Assembly: GCA_047967505.1 (NCBI GenBank)
Contig: CM106538.1
DNA from: Dipteris shenzhenensis
Lineage: Eukaryota; Polypodiophyta; Polypodiopsida; Gleicheniales
Strand: one strand, 5' to 3'
Length of the DNA stretch: 64,000 nt
Below, piece after piece: positions 23,671 to 35,367 of the stretch. The translations under genes were made by a program, and so were the position numbers. Position 1 is the first letter of the stretch, and each line of letters starts with the position of its first letter. The notes below the pieces were generated by a model, which saw only the letters and a list, made by a program, of their open reading frames with translations, was not told where the DNA came from and did no database searches.

Positions 23671-24879
23671 AAATAAAACCAAAATTTAATGATTTTTTTA
23701 AATTTGTGCAACAAGTTGGCAGGTTGGGGGGTATATCCAACCTGTTGCACAAATCAAGAAACCTGTTGCTTGAGCAACAGGTTGGGGGGTATATCCAACC
23801 TGTTGCACAAATCAAGAATTTTCTTGATTTGTGCAACAGGTTGGATATACCCCCCAACTTGTTGCTCAAGCAATGGGTTGGGGTGACCCCAACCCATTGC
23901 TCAAGCAACGGGTTGGGGGTTATAGGTTGGGGTCAACCTAACAGGTTGGATATATCTCCCAACCTATTGCTCAAGCAACAGGTTGGTGTCCCCAGGTTGG
24001 TTATATGCAACAGGTTGGGGGATATATCCAACGTGTTGCACAAATCAAGAATTTTCTTGATTTGTGCAATAGGTTGGATATATCCCCCAACTTGTTGCTT
24101 AAGCAACATGTTGGGGTCCCGAGGTTGGATATATCCCCCAATGCAACAGGTTGGGGGGTATATCCAACCTGTTGCTCAAGCAACAAGTTGGGGTCAACCT
24201 AACAGGTTGGATATATCCCCCAACCTATTGCTCAAGCAATAGGTTGGGGTCCCCAGGTTGGATATATGCAACAGGTTGGGGGATATATCCAACGTGTTGC
24301 ACAAATCAAATTTGTGCAACACGTTGGATATATCCCCCAACCTGTTGCTCAAGCAACATGTTGGGGTCTCCAGGTTGGGATATATCCCCCAACCTGTTGC
24401 ACAAATCAAGAAATTTCTTGACTTGTGGAATAGGTTGGATATATCCTCCAACCTGTTGCTTAAGCAACAGGTTGGGTCCCCTATTGCTCAAGCAACAGGT
24501 TGGGTTCCCTGTTAATATATCCCCCAACCTGTTGCAAGTGGAACATGTTAATGGTGCACCTAATCTATTGCAAAAATCAAGGAATTTTCTTGATTTATGC
24601 AACAGGTTGGATATATTCCCCAACCTATTGCTCAAGCAATAGGCTGGGGGATATATTCAACCTATTCCACAAGTTAAGAAATTTCTTGATTTGTGCAGCA
24701 GGTTGGATATACCCCCCAGCAGTTGGGGGATATATCCAACCTGTTATATAAATCAAGAAAATTCATTGATTTTTGCAATAGGTTGGGTGCACCATTCACC
24801 TGTTCCACTTGCAATAGGTTGGGGGATATATCAAACCTATTGCACAAATTGAAAAAAATCATTGGATTTTGGTTGTATT
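23671..24879. repeat. Palindromic CAACAGGTTGG array
   Basis: About 20-25 alternating inverted copies of TTGTGCAACAGGTTGGATAT and its complement are joined by CTCAAGCAACAGGTTGGGG. Almost any stretch can fold on its neighbour. The array's two edges are also mirror images: CCAAAATTTAATGATTTTTT near 23681 faces AAAAAATCATTGGATTTTGG near 24853. Open frames on both strands (up to 178 codons) are repeat artefacts. Confidence 0.9.
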
Positions 24880-25340
24880 TTAGGGTAAGGGTTTAGGGTT
24901 TAAGGTTTAGAATCTAGGATTAAGGATTTAGGGCTTAAGATTTAAGATTTAGTATTTAGGGTTTTGGGTTTATAATTATGGTTTTAGGGTTTAGGGTTTA
25001 GGGCTAAGGGTTTAGGATTTAGGGTTTAGGGTTTAAGATCTAGGGTTTAGGGTTTAGGGTTAGGGATTTAGGATTTAGCATTTAGGGTTTAGGGTTTATG
25101 ATTATTGTTTTAAGGTTTAGGATTTAGGGTTTAGGGTTTAAGGTTTAGTATATAAGGTCATGAGCTTAGAGTCTAGAATCTAGGGTTTAGGATCTGGAAA
25201 TTAGGTTTTAGAATTTAAGCTATAGGGGTTAAGGTTTAAGGTTTAGGGTTTAGGGTTCAGGGATTAGAATTGTTATATAAGTTTAAGAGCTTAGATTGTA
25301 TAACCTAAGATTTAGGGAACTTTAGGATTTAAGATTTAGG
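24880..25340. repeat. Telomere-like tract, TTTAGGG orientation
   Basis: Degenerate GGGTTTAGGGTTTAGG repeats decay rightward into AT-rich DNA. Inverted relative to 23520-23670. Confidence 0.85.
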
Positions 25341-26440
25341 GTGTAAGATTTAAGGTATATAGACTATATAAAATATGCATTCCAAAGTATTTAGTTTAGA
25401 TATATAGACTATATATTATATGCTTTCCAAAGTGTTTTATTTATATCCAATATTACGTACCATCCTTTGCAAACGCTTTACTTTAAGTAATTATAAGTCT
25501 ACCTAGTCAAAGTATCCTATTGATTAGGGACAAGCACATAGGCTAAAAGCACACTGATTCATATTTTCTTACATTCATGTTGCATGGTGTATCAGAAGTA
25601 TGTGATAAGAAATATTCAAAAGAAAGATGTATTCAATATCATGGATATCTGGTGGTTGCTAAAGTAGAAAAATGATATGGATTCAATGATAGTGTAGTTT
25701 TGTGCAAAGCCTTAAACAAAGTTTAAGGCTTTTGCAAAGTATTACATATTGTAACAAAGATAAGCAAGTATGCTAAACCTCTTCAAGATTCTATGGTTTT
25801 AAATACCTACCTTACAAATGCATTATCTAATTCTTCATTCTTCGACTAACAAGTATTATACACATGGAAGAAAAGCATACATGCTAAAAGCACATGCGTA
25901 AAATTCAATATCTCCTCATTTTTTAAATTAATTCAATTCTTTGATTGACTACTTTTTAAAATTTAAAGGTTATTACTATATAATATACATAATTTTAAAT
26001 GTTATTAATGTATAATATTAATAATATATATATATTTATTTAAATTTATACAATAATTACATTATATTTATAATAGTTTTTAAGTTAATAATGTATATTT
26101 TTATTAAAACTAAAATTTAATATCTAGTTAATAGCAGGAAGAATATTATAGAGATTTTTCATATTAAGAACTATCTTACAATTGAAGAATAAGTATTATA
26201 TAAAGCACATATTTTCATTGTTATATTTTTTTAATTAATGTATTTATATAATAATTATATAATATTTATATTAATTTATAGATTAACAATATATATTTTT
26301 AGCAAAATTATATTTTAATATTAGTTAATAAAAAATTATTATATTATGGAGTAAAAATATTACAAATGGATTTCTCATATTAATTAAGTGTTGTAAGAAG
26401 AGTTTTTGGAGAGATTTATGGTTAAATTTTGTTTTGAAGT
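25341..26440. other. AT-rich spacer within the transposon
   Basis: Very AT-rich from about 25910, with no coding signal and no recognisable element. Confidence 0.5.
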
Positions 26441-26990
26441 TGTTGCGTACGCAATAGGTAGGGAGGTTTGAGTGGTTTTGAGGTTGAGAGAGAAATTTGT
26501 AATAGATTGTTTTGTAATTTATTTTTTTTGAAGAATTATTGGGTGGCCAATAGGTTGGGAGAGTTTGAGTTTAAGAGAAATTTGTGACAATAGGTTGTGA
26601 GAGTTTGAGGTAAAGAGGGAAATTTGTGGGAAAAAAGATTTAATGCAAAAAATGATTTTTTGAAGTTGTTGCGTACGCAACAGGTTTTTGAGAAAAGAAT
26701 CGGATTTGAAAAAAAAATTCAAATTTACAAAAACTTGATTCTTAGAAGTTCTTGCGTATGCAATACGTTGGAAATGAACTCACCTCTTGTAACATTTTGA
26801 AAATTTTGAGAATCATGCAATAGGTTGATGAGAGGAGAGAAGCGTGGAGTGTGAAATAATGAACTTTGAATGAAAGAGAGAGTGAAGAACGTTCTACTTA
26901 TAGTGAACCTAAAAGAACTAAAAACTAAAAAAAGCTAGCTTGACCTAAAAAAGCTGACTTGCCTGAAAAGCTACTCATTTCCTATAAAAC
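26441..26990. repeat. Dispersed GCGTACGC palindromes and gene 2 upstream region
   Basis: GAAGTTGTTGCGTACGCAA occurs with its palindrome at 26443-26454 and 26669-26680, and as a variant at 26752-26763, often followed by AGGTT. This links the segment to the CAACAGGTT array on its left and the hairpins at 27644-27747. Confidence 0.6.
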
Positions 26991-26999
26991 TCTACTTCT

Positions 27000-27643
27000 C
27001 CTCATTCTCTCTTACAACTCTTCTTGAGCTCCTCCACCACCTCCCCACCCAGGTATTCTCTCTCTCCCTCCCTTCCCCTCTCCTCTCGCTTTCCATCCCC
27101 TCTCCTCCCACTCCCCTACTTCCCCTCTCCTCCCGCTTCCCCCTCCCCTCTCCTCCCTTCCCCTCCCCTCCCTTCCCTCTCCTCCCGCTTCCCCCTCCCC
27201 TCTCCTCCCACTTCCCCCTCCCCTCTTCTCCTGCATCCTCTCCCTCCCTCCTCTTCCCCTTCGGTCCTTTTTTTTTGTCTTTTCTTTTTGGAGTGGGGAG
27301 GCTGGGAGCAGAGAGACGAAAGGGCTTTTTTTTTTTGGGAGTGGGGAGGTAGGGACCGGTTTTGGGGAGGAGAGGTAGAGGCGGGGAGGTGGAGGAGAGG
27401 ATGGAGGTGGGAGTTGGGAGGGGGAGGTGATGGCGCGAGGGGGGAGGCAAAGGCGGGGAGAGGAAGGCGAAGGCGGGGAGGCAGGAGGGGGGACGGGGGA
27501 GGCGAAGGCGGGGAGGCAGGAGGGGGGACGGGGGAGGCGAAGGTGGGGAGGCAGGAGGGAGGCGGGGAGGGAGGTGGGGAAGCGGGGAGGGAGGCGGGGG
27601 ATGGGGAGGGGGACGGGGGAGCGGGCGGCGGGAGGGAGGAGGG
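27000..27643. repeat. Polypyrimidine block facing polypurine block
   Basis: 27050-27260 is almost pure C/T (CCCTCTCCTCCCGCTTCCCC repeats). 27290-27650 is almost pure G/A, with a ~42-bp tandem unit containing GGCGGGGAGGCAGGAGGGG. The two halves are inverted relative to each other and are rich in G-quadruplex and triplex potential. The 225-codon frame across it is low-complexity and is not a gene. Confidence 0.85.
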
Positions 27644-27750
27644 GGGATTAACCCCTCCCCCTAACCTGTTGCGTGCACAACAGGTTAGGGGGGAGGGTTA
27701 ATCCCCTCCCCTAAGGCCCCTTAGGGCCCCTGTTGCGTGCGCAACAGGAG
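27644..27750. repeat. Two strong hairpins with GTTGC cores
   Basis: About 29 bp on each side of CGTGCA (27672-27677) pair nearly perfectly: GGGGATTAACCCCTCCCCC on the left, its complement on the right, with CTAACCTGTTG next to the loop. A second hairpin CCTGTTGCG-TG-CGCAACAGG follows at 27729-27748. Confidence 0.85.
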
Positions 27751-27759
27751 GCTTGCAAG

Positions 27760-28480
27760 GGCCTTATTAAAAAAATTGAAAAAAAATTAAATTTTAAATA
27801 ATTTAAATAGATTAAAAAAATAAATTTAAAAAATTAGAAAAATAAATTATATTATATCAAATTTAAATAAAAAATTAAAATTAATTAAATAAAAAAAGTA
27901 AAAAAATAAAATTTAAATAAATAATTAAATTTAAATAATTTAAATAAATAAAATATTTTTAAAAAATAAAATAAATTAATTTAAAAATAAAATAAAATAT
28001 ATTAAATTTGAATAAAAAATTAAAATTTGAATAAATAAATAAAAATTAAAATTTTTTAAAGAAAAATTAAATTAAATTTAAAATATATAGATATATAAAT
28101 AAATAAATTTAAATAAATAAAATAAAATTAAAAAAAATCAAATAAAATTTTAGAAAATTTAAATTAAAAATTTTTATCTATGTTTATAAAATATTTTGAA
28201 TTAAATTATTTATGTAAAAAAATATTAGATACTATGTTTATAAAATATTTTGAATTAAATTATTTATGTAAAAAAATAGTATCTAGAAATATAAATATAT
28301 ATATTTTAAAATATATTTGAACGTTTAAAATTTCAATGAAATATATTTAAAAAAAAATATTTAAACTTTTGAAATTTCAATTAATTTTTGATTTTTGATA
28401 TTTAAATATTTAATTAGCAATTTTTTTATTATTTTGAGTTTGAAAATCATTGTAATTCTCATTTTTTGTTTTTGATTGCT
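27760..28480. other. Extreme AT-rich stretch before gene 2
   Basis: About 700 bp of almost only A and T, with a ~50-bp direct repeat (TTTATAAAATATTTTGAATT near 28186 and 28239). It ends in GATTGCTTTGCAG (28474-28486), a good plant 3' splice site seven bases before the gene 2 ATG, so this may be an intron or 5' region of that gene. Confidence 0.5.
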
Positions 28481-28492
28481 TTGCAGAAAACT

Positions 28493-31400
28493 ATGGCTTC
28501 GAGTTTTGGTTCCAAGGTGTCTTTCAAATATCTTGAACATGCTTGGTATTTTATGGAGCACAAATCAAAGTATTTTTTAGTGATCACTGCCGAGAATGTG
28601 TCAAGCGTGAAATATTCTCCAGAGGCTACTAGTAAGAAATGGTGGCATGGTCTCAACCATCAACATTAAAGAAAAAATTTGATAGAACTTGTGTGCAAAG
28701 GGAAGAATGACGATGTGGTCTATAAGTTACGAGTTATGCCCAAGCACTTCTTGAAGCCCTTACCAGATTCAATTGAGGGATCCCAAGAATTACTTAGTGC
28801 CTTGGAAGCATTGAAGAAAATGTGGGATGTATTTCCAAGTGGTGGTGTTTTACCTTCAGTAGTAGTAGTAGTAAGTACACCATCTATAACATGTAGCCAT
28901 CAAGTTGTACCGCCAATATTTGTGGTGATACCTACGGTATCTCCAACAAGAGTAACTACAAAATCTACGGCAGTAACTACAATATCTCCAACTATACCTA
29001 CACCATCGACTGCTGCAACTACAGGAATAAGAAGGAGTGATCGTGGAGCAGATTCAAGTTCCACAGCTATTCCCAAAAAGGGAGCCAAAATAACTCCTAC
29101 TCCATGTGCAGATCGTTCAAGTGTAGGTTATTTAAAACCAGGTGAAAAATTGGATAGTGATGATCAGGAGGGTCCGCAAGAAGAAGATACAAGTCTTGCA
29201 GACTTTTCTATAAGTGTGGCAGACTTACATCCTCCAGAGGATGAGGGGTACATTTGGGGATTTTCACAATTGAGCGTGGCCACAATGCTTATTAATCGAG
29301 CTTCATTGTTCACAAATCAAAGAAAGCTAGATAAGACATTTGCATGCAAATTGTATGAAGATATGAGGAAAACAAGAACTCCAGTTGCCACTAATATCAC
29401 TCTTCATCCTATGGCATTTAAGAGACTTTAAGAAGATGATCCTACATTGCCTGATGTCACATTTCAAAAGCGCATGGACTTTCTTGATGCTTTTGAGAAC
29501 TTTAGAAGAAGTGACTTTGTTCGTGAAGAGGCTTTGTACCAAAGCCGATATGGGACTGATATTGAGAAGAGATACATGTTGGCAAAGAATAGATTCTTGG
29601 AAAGATGCAGGTTTGAGCCCATTGATGGGCAACACTTTTGTGAAGCTTGCAAGATCGCCCTTGATGAGGGAAGAAAAGGAAACTTGCCATAGGTTGAGTG
29701 GATGGAAAGGTTTCAATGGGTCATTTGTCATGTATACATATTTAACGATCACTCGAAGTACATTCTAGAATCAGAAAGGTTGAATTCTGTTCCATTTAGG
29801 TTGAAAAAAAGCTCTTCTCTTTCTGAGATCCTGATAAAGGCAAGGGAGTTATGGGTGGGCTGTGGAAAGCCACAAACAGTGATGGGCAAGAGACCTACAT
29901 CTGAGTATATGGCAAAGAGGACTCGGTTCTATAGATGCTTGAAAGGTGTTGTAAGCAATATGCAAGGCGTACCAAGTAATAAGGTTGAGGCAAAGGATTT
30001 GAACACCGCCGTTGCAAGATACATGGATGTTACTTGCATTGTCTTCCGCGAGGACTCAGTGTTTCAGAGCATGATGGATGTTTGCTAAGCATATGAAATA
30101 GGAAAGATACCCTTTGAGGCACCAGAGCACACTGCAACTCAGATGAAAGAAATGATGAAACCGATGTCTATTGTTTGGTGGAGAGCATTAAGGTTTGTCC
30201 CAGATGTAATAATAGAAATATTATGCAAGAAGATCCTAAGCAGTGACTGCTTCTTTGGAAAGAAGAGCAAGCATAGCAACTTGGATGAAGTGGTCACTCG
30301 AATGATTCAAAGTGAGGCTGCTCTCTCGGCACTATTTCTTTTATTGAAATCTGATGATGAGTTAGCTGGCAAGTCAATTGACGTGGATAAGAAGAAAGCA
30401 CTTAGCCTAGGTCAACTCCTTGATAAGACATGGGCTAGAAAGTGGTTGGCTTCAATGGATGCAAATGCCACACCAAAAAAGGATCTAAGAGCTAAAATGC
30501 CAAAGGTTGTTGAGACAGAATATATGGACATCAAGAAAAAGGCCTTGCAATCCACTACCCAAGGTAGAGCAATTGGTTGTTTACATGATGGTTCTCCATT
30601 CAACTTCTCCTATGATATCTTGCTATCAGAGAATGATACAAAATTTGACACATCAATGGCATTGATACAGAGCATTTCATAACAATGAGTGGTCATGCTT
30701 GGGAGAAGCCATGTGTATTTTTCATAGATGAATTGCAAGACCTTGCAGTGTCACAGATAGTTGAACTTGTGCGGTTTATCATAGAAGGTCCTATGGCAGA
30801 TAAGAAAAGATCAACGTTGGTCCTGTTCATGACAGAATCACAAAGGGATGCTTTGACATCTGCACTTGGGTATTTACTTTCAAAAGTATACCATTGTATA
30901 GTCCTATGCAATCATATGATTGTCTTGGAAGGCACTGCCATTCAAGTCTTGTAGCCTTTCTTGATGTGCTTCTTATCCAGGGGTGGTGGCAATCTAATCA
31001 AAATTCCTTTAAGGACTCTCAAGCTTCATTACTTTGAGGACAATAAGGTTAAGCTTGATGCAACAATGGTGGATTATAGAAAGCCTATGCATCCTGATGT
31101 GATACTAGAGATGACAAAGAATTTACTGAATCATGGGTGGGAAGTAGCATTGTATCGAATGGGTTTTGCTGCTGAGAAATTGCTATGCCAAGGTAGAAAT
31201 GTAAATGTCATTGATACCCCCAATCCAATTGAGTTTTTTGACACATATTACAGTTGCACTACCTTCTTTGAAGAGGAAAATGTCAAAGAAGAGGGTAGTG
31301 AGGAAAATGTTGAAGACGAGGGTAGTGAGTCTGAGGGTGATGATTCTAGCTCAGGTGATGATGAGGATGAAAGCTCTGAATCCAATGACTTATGCCAAGA

Positions 31401-34400
31401 AGAAATCCACACAAAGAATAAGGGTGATAAATTGTCAACTAGAGTCAAGGAGGTTCCACTCATCATACAAGAAGGCCTGCGACAGTAAGAAGTAGTAGTA
31501 CAGCACGTCATAGGAAAAGGTAAGTCTAAAGAGGTGGAAGCACTTCCCTTGAAATTAAAAGTGAGGAAGGCTATTGAGATATGGTGCCATGAGCACATAG
31601 ATTAAAGGGCAAAGGTATGTGATAAGGAATGTATTAAAGTAGCCACCCTAAGATGTGGACTACATGATGTGGAGATGTGGATTGAGGATATCCACAAGGA
31701 GAGATGTGGATGAGAGGATCACACATGTGTTGACTATTCAAAGGGCACTCTCTATATAAGAAGTCTATCATGTATTGTTGAGAACACACATTGCAAGAGA
31801 TATAGATTTTCTATCTCCCTCTCATGTCTTATTCAATGTGCTTTGAGCCTCCTTAGTTCTTCTGCTAATCTTGTGTGCACTAGGCTAGTACGATCTGCAC
31901 TTTGTCATGGTATCGGAGCTTAGGTCTAGTCTCCTAGATTAGTTGTAAGCTTGCCTTAGGAGAACATGTTTTCTCCTAGGTTAGTTTTAGTTTTAGATTG
32001 AGAGAATTCCATCCATTGAATGAAAATTCTATTCATTGCTTTGAGATATTTTTGTCATGCCTGATGAGAGAGAGAGAGAGAGAGAGTTCCTTTTAGAGAT
32101 CTATTTTGTGAGATAAATCTGTGAGGAGATTGTTGAGCCTCAGATGGTGTCCTAGCAAATAGACAGTCATGAAGGCAGCATGGTAGACAGAACGAACTGT
32201 GGGCTATGAAGAAGGGCAATTCGAGAAGCAGCACGAGTAGAAGCAATAGAAGAAGCCTCAAAGAACAATGGACAAGAAGATTTGAAGGACTGAAGTAGAA
32301 AGCTCTAAATGATAGCAGCGACCATCAACCTTCATCCGTGACCATTGTTTTCCTTTTTTGCAGCCCGCTAATGTAGAAGTCATTGATTTCCAAGACTATC
32401 CAAGTTTTGCAGTCCACAGCGCAACCCCTCAAGTGGATGGCTCATGAGCATCTACGCCACCAAATGCCCACATAGGTCTGTAGCTGATCGAGATCAAATG
32501 AGTGCTCTATTAGCAGCGATGCCAACATAAAAGACCGTCAGAGCTTTGAAAAGATGGCTGGATCTCAAGGCTTCCCAGACAACTCAGCTACATCGACCAG
32601 TGACACTCCAACGACCCTACCCAGCCAGCCCTGCTCCAATGTCGATCCTGATCTCTGCCTATACTACATAAGTGGCCGACTCCAACTCTTTATGCCATCT
32701 CCTCTACGAGTTGATGAAATGCAACGGATTGCTCCCTTCGTCACATGAGCTGCTAATGCTATCAACAGCCTTCCCTAGAGATACGGCTCATTTGTGACTC
32801 TAGCGTATGGACGCGAGGTCTACAGCACTAACAGATGAGCACTAACAGATGGTGCATCCTCAACTGACGCTCCGCTTGTAACCATGCGCACCCATTGAAG
32901 GCATCTGCTCTAGCGCCTCAGCATCTCCATAGATGGTTCTTGGTACCCACAGCCACGCTCCCTTGACACCACAATCAATGAGCCCTACACTGTAGTAGCC
33001 GCCTTTGTGAAGACCATGTTCATTTCGAGCTTCACCATCTCTGAGCTTAGCGCCTCAAGGATCCGCCTCGCAATATCTATAATTCGTCTATCTAAGAGTG
33101 AAGATCAAAAGAGTAATTGCACCATATCTACGCCCATTATGATAGCTTTGGTCGACTTGACACCGAGTAAATGATTTATTCAGTGCTATCTCTAAACGGC
33201 CTGCTCTGCCTCTTCTGGAATACATCATAGGAGTAGAATACGACGATCTCTTCCACTGTCAATCTGCAAAAGAAACCGCGTCACCATATGCAAGCTTCAA
33301 AGCTTCAGAGTTTCTCAAAGTTGTCCTAAGGTTCACCAAAAAATGACACATGGTAGATAGCTTTTGACCTGGGTTAGTTCAAAGTAACCCTGGGTTAGTT
33401 TGGTGTGGTCAGTAAGTAGATAGGGTTGGTCAAGCCAAACTGATCAAGTCAACCCACTATACCATGGTTTATGTTATGGGGTTAGTTAAAAGTGCCACAT
33501 CACCACAGTGCCACCCAAGCACAATCCCTTACTAAGCACAATTTGTAAGCAGCATATGAATGCTTGTGCCACATCATCAAGGCCCCCTCTTCTTCATAGA
33601 AACTTCGACAAGCCATAACTGCAATTAGATACTACCAATATTGAAAGAAATCAATTGGTAAGACCTTTGCAACAAATGACAAATCAAACATGAATGCACA
33701 CATCGGTGTCATAAGCATGCCAAAAGCGCAAGTGTATGAGATGACCATAGCCCGAAACATGGCATCCACACATAAAGTATTAAGGCACATGGAAGAACAA
33801 AGCATCATGAAGCGATGAAGATGACATCGACATCATGTATTGAGAAGCAACATCCTTTCCATCTTCAGTCCATATGTTTGTAAAACAAACCTGACCACCT
33901 GAGAGTAGCTATGAAAGCACCCAGGGGAGGATTTGATCTTGTAAAAACCACACTTGACCACCTTATGTAGCAAGGTATGCACTAAGGGGAGGTGATGGAT
34001 TTGTAACTCTCATCTGATGACCTTGCAGTAGCCAAAGGATCATGGCACCAAGGGGAGGTGTTGAGATATGGTGCCATGAGCACATAGATTAAAGGGAAAA
34101 GGTATGTGATAAGGAATGTATTAAAGTAGCCACCCTAAGATGTGGACTACATGATGTGGAGATGTGGATTGAGGATATCCACAAGGAGAGATGTGGATGA
34201 GAGGATCACACATGTGTTGACTATTCAAAGGGCACTCTCTATATAAGAGGCCTATCATGTATTGTTGAGAACACACATTGCAAGAGATATAGATTTGCTC
34301 TCTCCCTCTCATATCTTATTCAGTGTGCTTTGAGCCTCCTTAGTTCTTCCGCTAATCTTGTGTGCACTAGGCTAGTATGATCTGCACTTTGTCAAAGGCA

Positions 34401-34742
34401 CCCTTGATCTTGGGTGAAGGACATGCAAGTGGATCAAATAAGGAAGCCTTACCCAAAGAAGGTATGGACGAGGCAAAGCATGACCAGGAGGAGTTACTAG
34501 GAGGCATAGATGGTTCTTCAACCATGACCTTACAGATTCCAGAGCAGCCTACTAGTCAGGTGCTTGGAACTGAAGAGCAAAATACTGAGGACCTTGCTAC
34601 TATGACTCCAGTCTTAGAGCAGCCTATTAGTCAGGACCTTGGTAGTCAAGGGCACCTTGAGGACATTGGTACTGTCTTAGAGTAGTCTATTAGTCAAGAC
34701 CCTGGTAGTCAAGGGCCTGGCATTGAGGAACATGATGGCTGA
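28493..34742 (+). pseudogene. Transposon gene 2: unrecognised ~1140-codon protein, split by an LTR element
   Basis: I do not recognise this protein. From ATG 28493 one frame continues to 30680, a one-base deletion shifts it, and the new frame runs to 31571. There a retrotransposon is inserted (31572-34394 plus one AAGGC copy), and the frame resumes at 34400 and ends at TGA 34740-34742. In-frame stops lie at 28667, 29429, 29690, 30086, 30952, 31486 and 34683. Visible parts: an N-terminal globular segment (VSFKYLEHAWYFMEHKSKYF); a Ser/Thr/Pro/Val-rich linker near codons 120-220; a long globular middle; CVFFIDELQDLAVSQIVELV; a block ending HGWEVALYRMG and GRNVNVID; an acidic Glu/Asp/Ser stretch near 31280-31410; and C-terminal repeats of EQPISQDLGSQG type. 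The VALYRMG/GRNVNVID block faintly recalls the end of amino-DNA-methyltransferases; no catalytic motif supports it. It is head-to-head with the DUF7869 gene in the same transposon. Confidence 0.65.
31572..34394 (+). mobile_element. 2.8-kb non-autonomous LTR retrotransposon inserted in gene 2
   Basis: LTRs at 31572-31907 and 34059-34394 (336 bp each, nearly identical) are flanked by the 5-bp target duplication AAGGC (31567-31571 and 34395-34399). The first LTR's leading TG is mutated to TA. The priming site TGGTATCGGAGC follows at 31908, and a polypurine tract AAGGGGAGG ends at 34058. Each LTR has a TATATAAG promoter box (31753-31760 in the first). The 2.15-kb interior has no gag or pol. A 64-codon frame at 32554 has no recognisable domain. 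It must be mobilised by another element's proteins. Confidence 0.93.
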
Positions 34743-35367
34743 TGGCTTTGTTATCACAAGTTTTGAACTTCTCAAGTTTTAGACTTCTATGTAAAGCGAA
34801 TATCTAATAAAAAGTTAACTACTCTTTTAATTTCTTTACTCTCACTATTGTGTATAAAGATTGTTTATGAGGTCCATTTTATACTTAATGGTGCATTTTA
34901 AACTTTATGTCAATGTATTTTTATAGTTAAGGGTGTTTTTTAATACCAAGTGAGGTGTATATGTACACCACTTACACATAAAAGGATTTAATATGTACAC
35001 AACCTTTCTAAGGGGTTTTTGTCTACTATCTTTCTAAGGGGTTTATGTACACCACCTTTCTAAAAGAAATGGTCATAAAGGTGTGCACACCACTTATACA
35101 TAAAGGTGTTTATTTACACCACCTTTTTAAGAGAATTGGTCATCTATTGATGTTCTTAGGTGATAGTAGCTCAACTCATAAGAAGTTATGAAGATGTTAA
35201 TGTAGACCACCTTTGTAAGAGATTTGGTTATGCATTGATGTTCTTAGTATGTAATCACCAAATCTTTTGTTTTGAGTTGTCAAATCTAGTTCAAAAAACA
35301 ATATTACTAGTATATTCAAAAAATTTGGACTATTTTTTAGTCCATTTCTCAAATTGGACTTTACACA
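34743..35367 (+). repeat. Right subterminal repeats of the transposon
   Basis: Hairpin cores lie at 34954-34969 (GGTGTATATGTACACC), 35080-35092 and 35105-35120, most followed by ACTTAYACATAAA. Phrases of ACCACCTTTCTAA recur between them. Near the end, GGACT-AGTCC and GGACTTTACACAAGTCC make two more inverted repeats. The arrangement mirrors the left end. Confidence 0.7.

Noticed and set aside
23706-24642. Open frames of up to 178 codons in the CAACAGGTTGG array
   Set aside because: The same peptide phrases appear in several frames and both strands, as expected from a palindromic repeat.
23520-25340. True telomere or chromosome fusion point
   Set aside because: Repeats are degenerate, short, oriented head-to-head around an unrelated array, and lie inside a transposon with defined ends.
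27024-27701. 225-codon Ser/Pro then Gly/Arg-rich frame
   Set aside because: Follows the polypyrimidine/polypurine composition exactly; no domain, no codon structure.
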